Positions 1 through 6,169 of a DNA stretch of 7,786 nt are shown here, one piece after another. The notes beneath the pieces are model-generated. The model had not been told where the DNA came from, ran no database searches, and saw only the letters and a program-made list of their open reading frames with translations. Source of the DNA: Actinomycetes bacterium (GTDB taxonomy: Bacteria > Actinomycetota > Acidimicrobiia > Acidimicrobiales > RAAP-2); NCBI GenBank assembly GCA_021806055.1, contig JAJZYE010000036.1, positions 1-7,786 of the forward strand. Reading direction: 5' to 3'. Both the position numbers and the translations under genes were made by a program. The stretch's first letter is position 1, and the number at the start of each line of letters is the position of its first letter.

Positions 1-294
1 AATCAGTTCCAGGGGCAGGAGCCGGGAACGCCCGAGGAGATCCAGGAGTTCTGCTCGACGACCTACGGCGTGACGTTTCCCCTCTTCGAGAAGATCGACG
101 TCAACGGCGAGCAGCGTCACCCCGTCTACCGCGAACTCGTCGACGTGGCGGACGCCGACGGCTACCACGGCGATATTCGCTGGAACTTCGAGAAGTTCCT
201 CGTCGCACCGGACGGGTCCGTGCGCCGCTTCGCCCCTCAGGTCACGCCCGAGGACGCCGACCTGGTGGCTGCCATCGAGGCGGCGTTGGCCTAG
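1..294 (+). CDS. Glutathione peroxidase, C-terminal part (5' end outside window)
   Basis: The frame is open from base 1 and ends at TAG 292-294, giving the last 97 residues of a thiol peroxidase that reduces hydroperoxides in the cytoplasm. The fragment opens with NQFQGQEPG, the family signature that carries the catalytic Gln (Q6 of the fragment). It continues with an FPLFEKIDVNG block and ends with WNFEKFLV, where W61 and N62 supply the catalytic Trp and Asn. The peroxidatic Cys/Sec lies upstream and is not visible, so I cannot say which it is. C18, just before the FPLF block, is near where thioredoxin-dependent members keep a resolving Cys; that role is inferred. About half the usual length of roughly 160-180 residues is present. 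Only 6 bp separate its stop from the convergent acetyltransferase gene, and no terminator is evident there. The family assignment is secure; the reductant is not. Confidence 0.93.
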   Translation, partial: NQFQGQEPGTPEEIQEFCSTTYGVTFPLFEKIDVNGEQRHPVYRELVDVADADGYHGDIRWNFEKFLVAPDGSVRRFAPQVTPEDADLVAAIEAALA

Positions 295-300
295 TCGGTC

Positions 301-1227
301 TCATTCGTCCACGCCCACCCGGCGCAGCAGGCGCACGTACGTGGGCCGAAAGCCGTACCCGAGCCAGAACCGTTGCGCGTCGCGATTCGTCGCGCGCCAA
401 CTGGTCTCCATGACGCGCCCCCCGCGGCCCCGGGCGTCGGCCAGCGCGAGGTCCACGAGCGCCGTCGCCACGCCGCGGCCCCGGTGCTCGCGCGCCACGG
501 CGACGGTGCTGAGGTGCCAGCTGTCGTCGTAGGAGCCACGGCGCGCGTCGAGCGGGAAGGTAATGGCCTGCGCCACGACTCGCTCGCCGTACTCGACCAG
601 GTGGTGGATGGTGTCAGGGTCGTCGAACGTCTCGATCAGGGTGGCGCGCAGTGACTCCTCGTCGGCGTCGCGTAGGAAGCTCGGCCCGAGGGCCTGGGCG
701 TGATCGATCTCGCGCGCGAGCACAACCGCTGCGTCGAGATCGTCCCCGCTTCCTCGGCGCCAGCGGTAGCCGACGGGCAGCGGACGTACGCGCTGATCGG
801 ACAGACGCCGCGAGGCTCGCACGCTCACGCGCGCGAAGCCCAACTCGAACCACGGGGTGGTGCGCGTCACGTCGTCGAGGGCCCAGGCGATGTGGCGGGC
901 GGCGCCGGCGTCGAGCCAGGCACGCCCCGCCACGGCGTACAGGGACGCGAGGGTGTCCACGTCGTCGAAGGACGATCCGTCGGGCCCGATCCAGGCCGCA
1001 CGGCCCGCGCGGTCGTCGAGGACCGCGCCGTAGAGGTGGCCGACGACGACTCCCCGTCGACGGGCTACCCACAGCGAGGGGGCGGCCGCACGCAGCGCGT
1101 CGGCGGTGACCGCCCGGTCGAGCGCGGGGGCGACGAGGTTGTTGCGCCGGGCGTCGTCGCGCAGACGTCGAGCGATGCGCGTGACGACGGCGTCCACGTC
1201 CTCGAGCGTGAGCGGGGCGACCTCCAT
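301..1227 (-). CDS. Two-domain GNAT N-acetyltransferase
   Basis: This 308-residue protein starts at ATG 1225-1227 (MEVAPLTLEDVD) and ends at TGA 301-303. The frame runs 19 codons further upstream to 1284, but that would overlap the divergent phosphatase gene and has no family-like sequence, so I prefer the inner ATG. The C-terminal half (about 155-305) is a complete GNAT fold: a beta strand LSTVAVA (239-245), the acetyl-CoA pyrophosphate loop RGRGVA (249-254) and a late FWLGYGF (287-293) containing a Tyr in the usual general-acid position. The N-terminal half (about 1-140) has GNAT-like pieces such as LWVARRRGVVVGHLYG and PWFELGFARV but no RxxGxG/A loop, so it is probably a non-catalytic domain. 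Tandem GNATs of about 300 residues are common in actinobacteria. MshD, the mycothiol synthase, has this layout, but nothing here identifies the substrate. It shares a short divergent promoter region with the phosphatase gene. Confidence 0.88.
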   Translation of the reverse strand: MEVAPLTLEDVDAVVTRIARRLRDDARRNNLVAPALDRAVTADALRAAAPSLWVARRRGVVVGHLYGAVLDDRAGRAAWIGPDGSSFDDVDTLASLYAVAGRAWLDAGAARHIAWALDDVTRTTPWFELGFARVSVRASRRLSDQRVRPLPVGYRWRRGSGDDLDAAVVLAREIDHAQALGPSFLRDADEESLRATLIETFDDPDTIHHLVEYGERVVAQAITFPLDARRGSYDDSWHLSTVAVAREHRGRGVATALVDLALADARGRGGRVMETSWRATNRDAQRFWLGYGFRPTYVRLLRRVGVDE

Positions 1228-1235
1228 TGATCGCC

Positions 1236-1241
1236 ACGCTA
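1236..1241 (-). promoter_or_regulatory. Possible -10 box for the two-domain GNAT gene
   Basis: Read on the minus strand, TAGCGT matches TAnnnT and ends 8 nt before the ATG at 1227. That is close to where a -10 element of a leaderless or near-leaderless actinobacterial mRNA would sit. No Shine-Dalgarno sequence lies upstream of this ATG and no good -35 box is visible. The whole gap to the divergent phosphatase gene is only 38 bp. This is suggestive, not proven. Confidence 0.3.
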
Positions 1242-1265
1242 TCGAGAGTGTGCCAGAGTTGCCGG

Positions 1266-1937
1266 GTGGTTCTGCGCGCGACACTCTTCGATATGGACGG
1301 TCTCCTGATCGACTCCGAAGTCCTCTGGCACCGCGCGGAAGTCGAGATCTTCGGGGGCCTGGGGGTGCCGATCTCCGAGGCCGAGGATCGATCGACCAAG
1401 GGAATGTTCGTCGCCGAGGTCGTGGACTTCTGGTACGAGCGCTACCCCTGGCGTGGTGTGTCGCGCGACGCCATCGTCGCGCGCCTGTTGGCCCGGGTGG
1501 GCGACCTCATCGACACCGAGGGGCGCCTCCTGCCCGGTGCTCGCCGCGCCCTCGACCTCGCCGGCGACCGGGGGCCGCTGGCGCTCGCGAGCTCGACGCC
1601 CGCACCGCTCATCGAGCGCAGCCTGGAGCACTTCGGACTACGTGAGCGCTTCGCTGCGGTGCACTCCGCGGACGCCGAGCCCTTCGGCAAGCCCCATCCG
1701 GGAGTCTTCTTGAGCGCGGCGGCGTCGCTCGGCGTCAATCCCCTCGAGTGCCTGGTGTTCGAGGACTCCGCGGCCGGCGTGCTGGCGGCCAAGGCGGGCC
1801 GCATGAGCGTCGTGGCGGTGCCGGCGGGCGAGGACCGTGGCGAGCCCGTCTTCGCGCTGGCCGACCTGGTCCTGGCGTCGCTCGAGGATCTCTCGGCGCA
1901 GTGGCTGGACGAGCGTTTCGCCCGCCCGCGGGACTAG
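1266..1937 (+). CDS. HAD-family phosphatase, HxpB/YniC-like (sugar- or hexitol-phosphate phosphatase)
   Basis: A 223-residue cytoplasmic hydrolase with all four HAD motifs: FDMDG (nucleophile D9, acid/base D11), an SST segment near 109-111, K142 in FGKPHP and FEDSAAG with E166-D167. The helical cap between motifs I and II includes DFWYERYPW and LLPGARRALDLA. Together with DGLLIDSEVLWHRAE and the C-terminal VLASL it closely resembles E. coli YniC (HxpB), which removes phosphate from hexitol phosphates and 2-deoxyglucose 6-phosphate. The wider subfamily also contains beta-phosphoglucomutases, so a mutase role is a less likely alternative. The start is uncertain. GTG 1266 puts the motif-I Asp at residue 9, as in relatives, but has only a weak AGAG upstream. 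GTG 1248 or TTG 1227 would add 6 or 13 unfamiliar residues, and TTG 1227 would overlap the divergent gene. The stop is shared with the next gene. Confidence 0.9.
   Translation: MVLRATLFDMDGLLIDSEVLWHRAEVEIFGGLGVPISEAEDRSTKGMFVAEVVDFWYERYPWRGVSRDAIVARLLARVGDLIDTEGRLLPGARRALDLAGDRGPLALASSTPAPLIERSLEHFGLRERFAAVHSADAEPFGKPHPGVFLSAAASLGVNPLECLVFEDSAAGVLAAKAGRMSVVAVPAGEDRGEPVFALADLVLASLEDLSAQWLDERFARPRD
1934..1937. other. Shared CTAG: stop codons of two convergent genes
   Basis: The self-complementary tetramer CTAG contains the TAG stop of the phosphatase gene on the plus strand (1935-1937) and the TAG stop of the single-domain GNAT gene on the minus strand (1936-1934). The two coding regions therefore overlap by 4 bp tail to tail. 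No intrinsic terminator can fit between them, so the transcripts must read into each other or end by another route such as Rho. Confidence 0.9.
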
Positions 1938-2410
1938 AGGATCTTGGTGAAGCGCGTCGCCAGCTCGTGGGTGAATGTGCCGGGCGGGAATGACGTAACC
2001 CGCGTCCACCCGGTGCGTGGGTAGAAGGCGAGGGCCTCGGGTTGAGCCCGGCCGGTCTCGAGGTAGAGCTGGCGGTAGCCCAACTCGCGCGCTCGTTGCT
2101 CGGCCGCTTCCATGAGCGTCCGGGCCACGCCCGAGCGACGGAGGTCCGGGCGCACCCAGAGCCGCTTGACCTCGGCGAGGTGCTGGCCGGCGTCACCGAT
2201 GCGGCGTATCCCGACGCCGCCGGCGAGGTGACCCGCCTGGCGCGCCACCAGAAAGGCTCCCTCGGGGGGTGCCAGCTCGTCGGGGTGCAGGTGCGCGTCG
2301 TCGTCGATCTGGCCGTAGCGCCGTTCGAGCTCGTCGACCGCGGCGTGAAAGACGCTCGCGGCACCGCTCGACGTGATCGCTTCCTCGTACACCGAGACCT
2401 GGGACGCCAC
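1934..2410 (-). CDS. Single-domain GNAT N-acetyltransferase
   Basis: A 158-residue acetyl-CoA-dependent acyltransferase of typical family length. It begins at GTG 2408-2410 and ends at TAG within the shared CTAG. The core is clear: strand AEVKRLWVRP (79-88), pyrophosphate loop RRSGVA (91-96), helix EAAEQRARELGY (101-112), strand QLYLETG (114-120) and AFYPRTGW (128-135), in which Y130 is a candidate general acid. The sequence resembles the broad group of small-molecule or amino-acid GNATs; the substrate cannot be told. It is unrelated in detail to the two-domain GNAT about 700 bp to the left. No Shine-Dalgarno sequence precedes the GTG, but a TAnnnT box lies 6 nt upstream, which supports this start if the mRNA is leaderless. 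A second GTG six codons in is an alternative start. It diverges from ileS across 56 bp. Confidence 0.88.
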   Translation of the reverse strand: MASQVSVYEEAITSSGAASVFHAAVDELERRYGQIDDDAHLHPDELAPPEGAFLVARQAGHLAGGVGIRRIGDAGQHLAEVKRLWVRPDLRRSGVARTLMEAAEQRARELGYRQLYLETGRAQPEALAFYPRTGWTRVTSFPPGTFTHELATRFTKIL

Positions 2411-2416
2411 GCGACC

Positions 2417-2422
2417 AGCGTA
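2417..2422 (-). promoter_or_regulatory. Possible -10 box for the single-domain GNAT gene
   Basis: TACGCT on the minus strand fits TAnnnT and ends 6 nt before the GTG start at 2410, so transcription would begin at or next to the start codon. There is no Shine-Dalgarno sequence. The -35 region is not recognisable. The placement matches the boxes seen before two other minus-strand genes in this window. Confidence 0.35.
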
Positions 2423-2448
2423 GGAGATGGCAACGCGGAGGCTTTCAC

Positions 2449-2461
2449 TACCATGGGGGGA
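2449..2461 (+). promoter_or_regulatory. Possible -10 box and ribosome binding site of ileS
   Basis: TACCAT (2449-2454) fits TAnnnT. The G-run GGGGGGA (2455-2461) follows directly and ends 5 nt before the ileS ATG, so it could serve as a G-rich Shine-Dalgarno. If both calls were right the transcript would begin inside or just after the G-run, so at least one is likely wrong. A good -35 is not visible. The 56-bp gap to the divergent GNAT gene leaves no room for a structured leader. Confidence 0.3.
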
Positions 2462-2466
2462 CCGAA

Positions 2467-5400
2467 ATGGGGAGATACGTGTTCCAGCCCGTCAGTGCAG
2501 AACTTGACTTCGTCGCCATCGAGGAGGCTGAGCTCCTCCGCTGGCGTCGTCACGACGTCTTCGCCCGCTCCATGGCGCACCGACTCGGTGCGGAGCCGTG
2601 GGTGTTCTACGAGGGACCGCCGACGGCGAACGGGATGCCGGGCCTGCATCACGTCTGGGCGAGGGTCTACAAGGACCTGTTCTGCCGCTTTCACACCATG
2701 CGGGGTCGCTACGTCGCCCGGCGGGCCGGGTGGGACACCCACGGGCTACCGGTCGAGGTGCAGGTGGAGAAGCAGTTGGGCATCTCGGGGAAGAGGGCCA
2801 TCGTCGAGCAGGTGGGCGTCGCCGAGTTCACCCGCCTGTGCCGCGCGTCGGTGATGGCCTACGTGGAGGAGTTCGAGCGGCTCACGGAGCGTATCGGCTA
2901 CTGGACTGACATGGAGAACGCGTACTTCACGTTCCACCCGTCCTACGTCGAGTCGGTCTGGTGGCAGCTCCAGCAGCTCTTCGAGCGCGGTCTGCTCTAC
3001 GAGGACTTCAAGGTGGTGCCGTACTGTCCGCGCTGCGGCACCGCCCTGTCGAGTCACGAGCTCGGCCAGCCCGACGTGTACCGCGACGAGGTCGACGAGA
3101 GCTGTTACGTGCGGCTGTCCCTGCGCGACGCGCAGGACGTGACCCGCCTCGGTGCGACCCATCTGGTGGTGTGGACGACGACCCCGTGGACCCTGCTGTC
3201 CAACGTGGCGGTGGCGGTAAACCCCGCCATCACCTACGCCGTCGTGGACGGCATGGTGGTGGCCCAGTCACTGGTGGACGCGGTCTTCGGCGAGGGCGCG
3301 CACGTCGAGCGCACGTTCGACGGGACCGCCCTGGTCGGTGTGCACTACGAGCGACCCTTCGACGACGTCGCCCTGCCCGCCGGTGTGGACGCCGCCTACG
3401 TGGTGGCGGCGGACTACGTCACCACTGACGAGGGAACGGGCTTGGTGCACCAGGCGCCCGCCTTCGGCGAGATCGACCGCCTGGTCGCGCGCGCTCACGG
3501 GTTGCCGATGGTGAACCCCGTCGGCCCCGACGGCACGTTCACGGCCGAGGTGGCGTGGTTGGAGGGACGCGACGTGCGCGAGGCCAATCCGGCGATTAAC
3601 GACGAGTTGGCACGTCGGGGGCTGCTGGTTCGCCGTCAGGAGTACGCGCACGCGCTGCCGCACTGCTGGCGATGCGGCACCATCCTGCTCTACTGGGGCA
3701 AGCCCAGCTGGTACATCGCCACCAGCTCGTTGAAGGACCGCCTGCTCGAGGAGAACGCGACCGTCGACTGGCACCCCGAGCACATCCGCGACGGGCGCTT
3801 CGGGGAGTGGCTGTCCAACAACGTCGACTGGGCCCTGTCGCGGGATCGCTTCTGGGGCACACCGCTGCCGATCTGGCGGTGTGCGGACCAGCACGTCACG
3901 TGCGTGGGCTCGCTCGAGGAGCTGTCGACGCTGGCCGGTCGCGACGTGCGCGACATCGACCCGCACCGCCCGGCGATTGACGAGGTCGTGGTGGCCTGTC
4001 CGACCTGTGGGCGTGAGGCACGCCGCGTGGAGCCCGTGATCGACGCGTGGTTCGACTCGGGGGCGATGCCCGCCGCCCAGGTCGGCTTCCCGCACGCGGT
4101 CGGATCCCGCGAGGCGCTCCAGTTCCCGGCCCAGTTGGTGGCCGAGGCGATCGACCAGACGCGGGGGTGGTTCTACTCGTTGCTCGCGGTCAACACGCTG
4201 GTGTTCGGCACCAAGCCGTACGAGCACGTGCTGTGCCTGGGGCACATCGTCGACGAGGACGGGCGCAAGATGAGCAAGTCCGTCGGCAACGTCATCGACC
4301 CCTGGGAGATCCTCAACACGCGCGGCGCCGATCCCCTGCGGTGGTGGATGTTCTCGCAGGGCTCGCCCTGGACGTCGACGCGCGCCGGGATGAGCGCGAT
4401 CGACCATTCACTGCGCGAGACCCTGGCCACGCTGTGGAACACCTTCAGCTTCTTCGCGACGTACGCGTCGCTCAACCACTTCGATCCCGAGGACCGCGAG
4501 GTGCCCGAGCTCGATCGTCGCCCGGACGTCGATCGGTGGATCGTGTCGCGCCTCGAGGCGGTCACCGAGGCGGTCACGACGGCCATGGAGGGCTACGATC
4601 CGCTCGTCGCCTCGACGGCGCTCGCCGGGCTCATCGACGACGTCTCGAACTGGTACGTGCGGCGCAGCCGCCGCCGGTTCTGGCGCACGGATCCCGACGC
4701 CCCGCGCTCGGACTCCCTGGCGGCCCACGCGACCCTGCTCGAGGTGCTCCAGCGGGTGACGTTCCTGCTCGCCCCCTTCTGCCCGTTTGTCGCCGATCGT
4801 CTCTACCGCGAGTTGGTCGCGGCGCCCGACGACGCGTCCGTGCACCTCGCCGATTGGCCCGTCGCGGATCCGTCACGGCGCGACGAGGACCTCGAGGCGT
4901 CGATGGCGCTCGCGCGTCGGCTGACCTCGCTGGGCCGTGCCGCGCGCGCCCAGGCGGGGGTCAAGGTACGCCAGCCCCTGGCGCGCGCCCTCGTGTTCGC
5001 GTCTCCGCAGTCGCCTCGCCCCCCCGCGGGGGTGGTGGAGGACGAGCTCAACGTGGATCTGCTCGAGTACCGCAGTGAGATTGCCGACGTCTTGACCTAC
5101 GAGTTCGTACCCAACTTCCGACGACTCGGCCCGCGCCTGGGCGAGGCGACCAAGGAGCTGCGCGACGCCCTCGCCGCGCTGGATCCCGTGGCGGCGTCGC
5201 GGACTCTCGAGGAGGGTGGGGTGTTGCACGTGACCCTGTCGTCGGGCGACGTCGCGCTCGACGCGCAGGATCTCGAGCTGCGCGTGCACACCCAGGAGGG
5301 GTTCGCCGTCTCGCGCGACGGCGCGGAGGTCGTCGCGCTGGACCTGCTGGTGACCGACGCCCTGCGTCACCGGGGGTACGTGCGAGATCTCGTTCGACAG

Positions 5401-5613
5401 ATCCAGGACCTGCGCAAGCAGTCCGGTTTCGACGTCGCGGACCGGGTCGTGGTGCACGTGACCGGCGTGGATGATCTGGCCGACAGCTTTACGGAGGTCG
5501 CCCGCGAGGTCCTGGCGCGCGAGGTCCTGGCGCGCGAGGGAGTCGGTGAGGGCACCGCGCTCGAGTTCGACGACGCCCGTTCGGCGACGGTGTGGGTCGC
5601 GCGCGTGGTCTAG
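2467..5613 (+). CDS. ileS: Isoleucyl-tRNA synthetase, type 2, with swapped GxHH signature
   Basis: A 1048-residue class I enzyme that charges tRNA-Ile with isoleucine in the cytoplasm; the length is typical of the long, eukaryote-like IleRS2 group. Domains in order: the N-terminal half of the Rossmann fold with PPTANGMPGLHH, where the HxGH signature reads G59-L60-H61-H62; Cys pair C187/C190; the CP1 editing domain with WTTTPWTL (236-243) and GTGLVHQAPAFGEID (D337 probably the conserved editing Asp); Cys pair C400/C403; WALSRDRFWGTPLPIW from 455; Cys pair C511/C514; WFDSG (528-532); QTRGW; KMSKS (601-605); the anticodon-binding helices from about DRWIVSRL (W691); and a C-terminal tail. The paired CxxC motifs suggest bound zinc. 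The start ATG 2467 has a G-rich site 5 nt upstream. No T-box leader precedes it. A 15-nt tandem duplication lies near the 3' end. The GxHH form is linked to mupirocin hyper-resistance. Confidence 0.97.
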   Translation: MGRYVFQPVSAELDFVAIEEAELLRWRRHDVFARSMAHRLGAEPWVFYEGPPTANGMPGLHHVWARVYKDLFCRFHTMRGRYVARRAGWDTHGLPVEVQVEKQLGISGKRAIVEQVGVAEFTRLCRASVMAYVEEFERLTERIGYWTDMENAYFTFHPSYVESVWWQLQQLFERGLLYEDFKVVPYCPRCGTALSSHELGQPDVYRDEVDESCYVRLSLRDAQDVTRLGATHLVVWTTTPWTLLSNVAVAVNPAITYAVVDGMVVAQSLVDAVFGEGAHVERTFDGTALVGVHYERPFDDVALPAGVDAAYVVAADYVTTDEGTGLVHQAPAFGEIDRLVARAHGLPMVNPVGPDGTFTAEVAWLEGRDVREANPAINDELARRGLLVRRQEYAHALPHCWRCGTILLYWGKPSWYIATSSLKDRLLEENATVDWHPEHIRDGRFGEWLSNNVDWALSRDRFWGTPLPIWRCADQHVTCVGSLEELSTLAGRDVRDIDPHRPAIDEVVVACPTCGREARRVEPVIDAWFDSGAMPAAQVGFPHAVGSREALQFPAQLVAEAIDQTRGWFYSLLAVNTLVFGTKPYEHVLCLGHIVDEDGRKMSKSVGNVIDPWEILNTRGADPLRWWMFSQGSPWTSTRAGMSAIDHSLRETLATLWNTFSFFATYASLNHFDPEDREVPELDRRPDVDRWIVSRLEAVTEAVTTAMEGYDPLVASTALAGLIDDVSNWYVRRSRRRFWRTDPDAPRSDSLAAHATLLEVLQRVTFLLAPFCPFVADRLYRELVAAPDDASVHLADWPVADPSRRDEDLEASMALARRLTSLGRAARAQAGVKVRQPLARALVFASPQSPRPPAGVVEDELNVDLLEYRSEIADVLTYEFVPNFRRLGPRLGEATKELRDALAALDPVAASRTLEEGGVLHVTLSSGDVALDAQDLELRVHTQEGFAVSRDGAEVVALDLLVTDALRHRGYVRDLVRQIQDLRKQSGFDVADRVVVHVTGVDDLADSFTEVAREVLAREVLAREGVGEGTALEFDDARSATVWVARVV
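5503..5539 (+). repeat. 15-nt tandem repeat inside the 3' end of ileS
   Basis: The unit CGCGAGGTCCTGGCG occurs twice in perfect tandem (5503-5517 and 5518-5532) and is followed by a 7-nt partial third copy (5533-5539). The period is a multiple of three, so ileS stays in frame and the protein reads REVLA REVLA RE near residues 1013-1024. The perfect match at the DNA level suggests a recent duplication by replication slippage. Confidence 0.85.
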
Positions 5614-5619
5614 GGGACC

Positions 5620-5637
5620 GCGTCGTCCAGGCGACGC
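5620..5637. terminator. Weak hairpin between convergent ileS and marR
   Basis: GCGTCG (5620-5625) and CGACGC (5632-5637) form a 6-bp stem around a 6-nt loop, 6 nt after the ileS stop. A second small GC arm pair (5636-5639 with 5647-5650) follows. The gap between the convergent genes is 41 bp. No T-tract is present on either side, so function as a bidirectional terminator is only a possibility. Confidence 0.3.
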
Positions 5638-5654
5638 CGACGCTCGCGGCGTCC

Positions 5655-6116
5655 CTACGACGCGGTGTTGAGTTTCTCGAGCAGAGTCGAGAGCGTCTCG
5701 CGCTCGTCGCCCGAGAGGCGCGTCCCCAGGTGGCGTTCGAGGTAGTCGAGGTGCACCGCCAGGGCACGGTCGAGTCGGGCGTCACCCTCGGGGGTGATGG
5801 CGACGTAGGTCGCGCGCCGGTCGTTCGGGCACGAGCGGCGCTCGACGAGACCCGCGATCTCGAGGCGATCCACCAGGCGAGTGGTCCCGCCCGACGAGTG
5901 CACGATCGCGTCGGCGACCTGGTTCATCTTCAGGCGCCCTTCGGGCGCCTGACGCAGTTGGAGGAGGACCTCGAACCACGCGAGGGGCGTCTCGCAGGCG
6001 GCCTCGAGCTCGAGGCCTAGCTGACGCGCGAGGCGCGCGTTGGTCTCCAGCAGTAGGGCGAACAACTGGACCTTCTCGTCGCCCGAGGGGCAGGAGCTGG
6101 GCTGGATCGTCACCAC
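5655..6116 (-). CDS. MarR-family transcriptional repressor
   Basis: A 153-residue winged helix-turn-helix protein of normal MarR length (start GTG 6114-6116, stop TAG 5655-5657). The N-terminal dimerisation helix (about 14-40) leads to the DNA-binding lobe: LKMNQVADAI (62-71), recognition helix SSGGTTRLVDRLEIAGLV (74-91) and a wing with CPNDRRATYVAITPEG (96-111), the D-x-R motif that defines MarR wings. The C-terminal helices complete the dimer interface. Cysteines at 9, 41 and 96 are not in the OhrR sensing position, so redox control cannot be claimed. The frame extends 15 codons further to TTG 6161, but those codons lie inside the promoter and operator palindromes, so I reject that start. 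GTG 6113, the next codon, is equally possible and lies 6 nt past a -10-like TACACT. It is divergent from yceI and probably represses yceI and itself; the ligand is unknown. Confidence 0.92.
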   Translation of the reverse strand: MVTIQPSSCPSGDEKVQLFALLLETNARLARQLGLELEAACETPLAWFEVLLQLRQAPEGRLKMNQVADAIVHSSGGTTRLVDRLEIAGLVERRSCPNDRRATYVAITPEGDARLDRALAVHLDYLERHLGTRLSGDERETLSTLLEKLNTAS

Positions 6117-6119
6117 TTC

Positions 6120-6125
6120 AGTGTA
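6120..6125 (-). promoter_or_regulatory. Possible -10 box of the marR gene
   Basis: TACACT on the minus strand fits TAnnnT and ends 3 nt before GTG 6116, or 6 nt before the adjacent GTG 6113. A leaderless transcript starting at the second GTG is therefore plausible. The matching -35 region (about 6143-6148 with a 17-bp spacer) is poor in sequence but lies inside the main palindrome, which would allow autorepression. The region is AT-rich, so a chance match is more likely here than elsewhere. Confidence 0.4.
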
Positions 6126-6128
6126 GCA

Positions 6129-6169
6129 GCAATAACTTCCTAGTAAGTTACTATTTGACAAGTTATTGC
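6129..6169. promoter_or_regulatory. Tandem palindromic operator region between marR and yceI
   Basis: Site O1 is TAACTTCCTAGTAAGTTA (6133-6150), an 18-bp palindrome with 16 of 18 positions symmetric, the size and form of a MarR operator. Site O2 (6148-6165) repeats the layout 15 bp on, with one perfect half (AAGTTA, 6160-6165) and one degraded half (TTACTA, 6148-6153); its centre falls on the -35 hexamer of yceI. Two further symmetries overlap: TAGTAA-G-TTACTA (6141-6153) and a perfect 10-bp inverted repeat GCAATAACTT / AAGTTATTGC (6129-6138 and 6160-6169). This cluster of AT-rich symmetry stands out in a GC-rich window. Binding by the adjacent MarR protein is inferred from position and shape. 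Confidence 0.75.

Noticed and set aside
700..1230. Plus-strand open frame (176 codons) opposite the two-domain GNAT
   Set aside because: It has no family motif and no start signal; the minus-strand reading has a complete GNAT acetyl-CoA site.
2453..2466. T-box-like sequence before ileS
   Set aside because: The U needed to pair with the tRNA acceptor end is G here, and there is no room for the specifier stem outside the divergent gene.
1735..2742. Long minus-strand open frame (335 codons) across the phosphatase, GNAT and ileS starts
   Set aside because: It is Arg/Pro/Ser-rich low-complexity sequence typical of the wrong frame in GC-rich DNA, and it overlaps three genes with clear family motifs.
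3268..4407. Minus-strand open frame (379 codons) antisense to ileS
   Set aside because: It lies entirely inside the conserved catalytic and editing region of ileS, has no recognisable domain and is explained by codon bias of the sense gene.
6117..6161. Extended N-terminus for MarR starting at TTG 6161
   Set aside because: The extra 15 codons lie in AT-rich palindromic promoter DNA and read as non-family sequence; the GTG codons at 6116/6113 give a normal MarR length.
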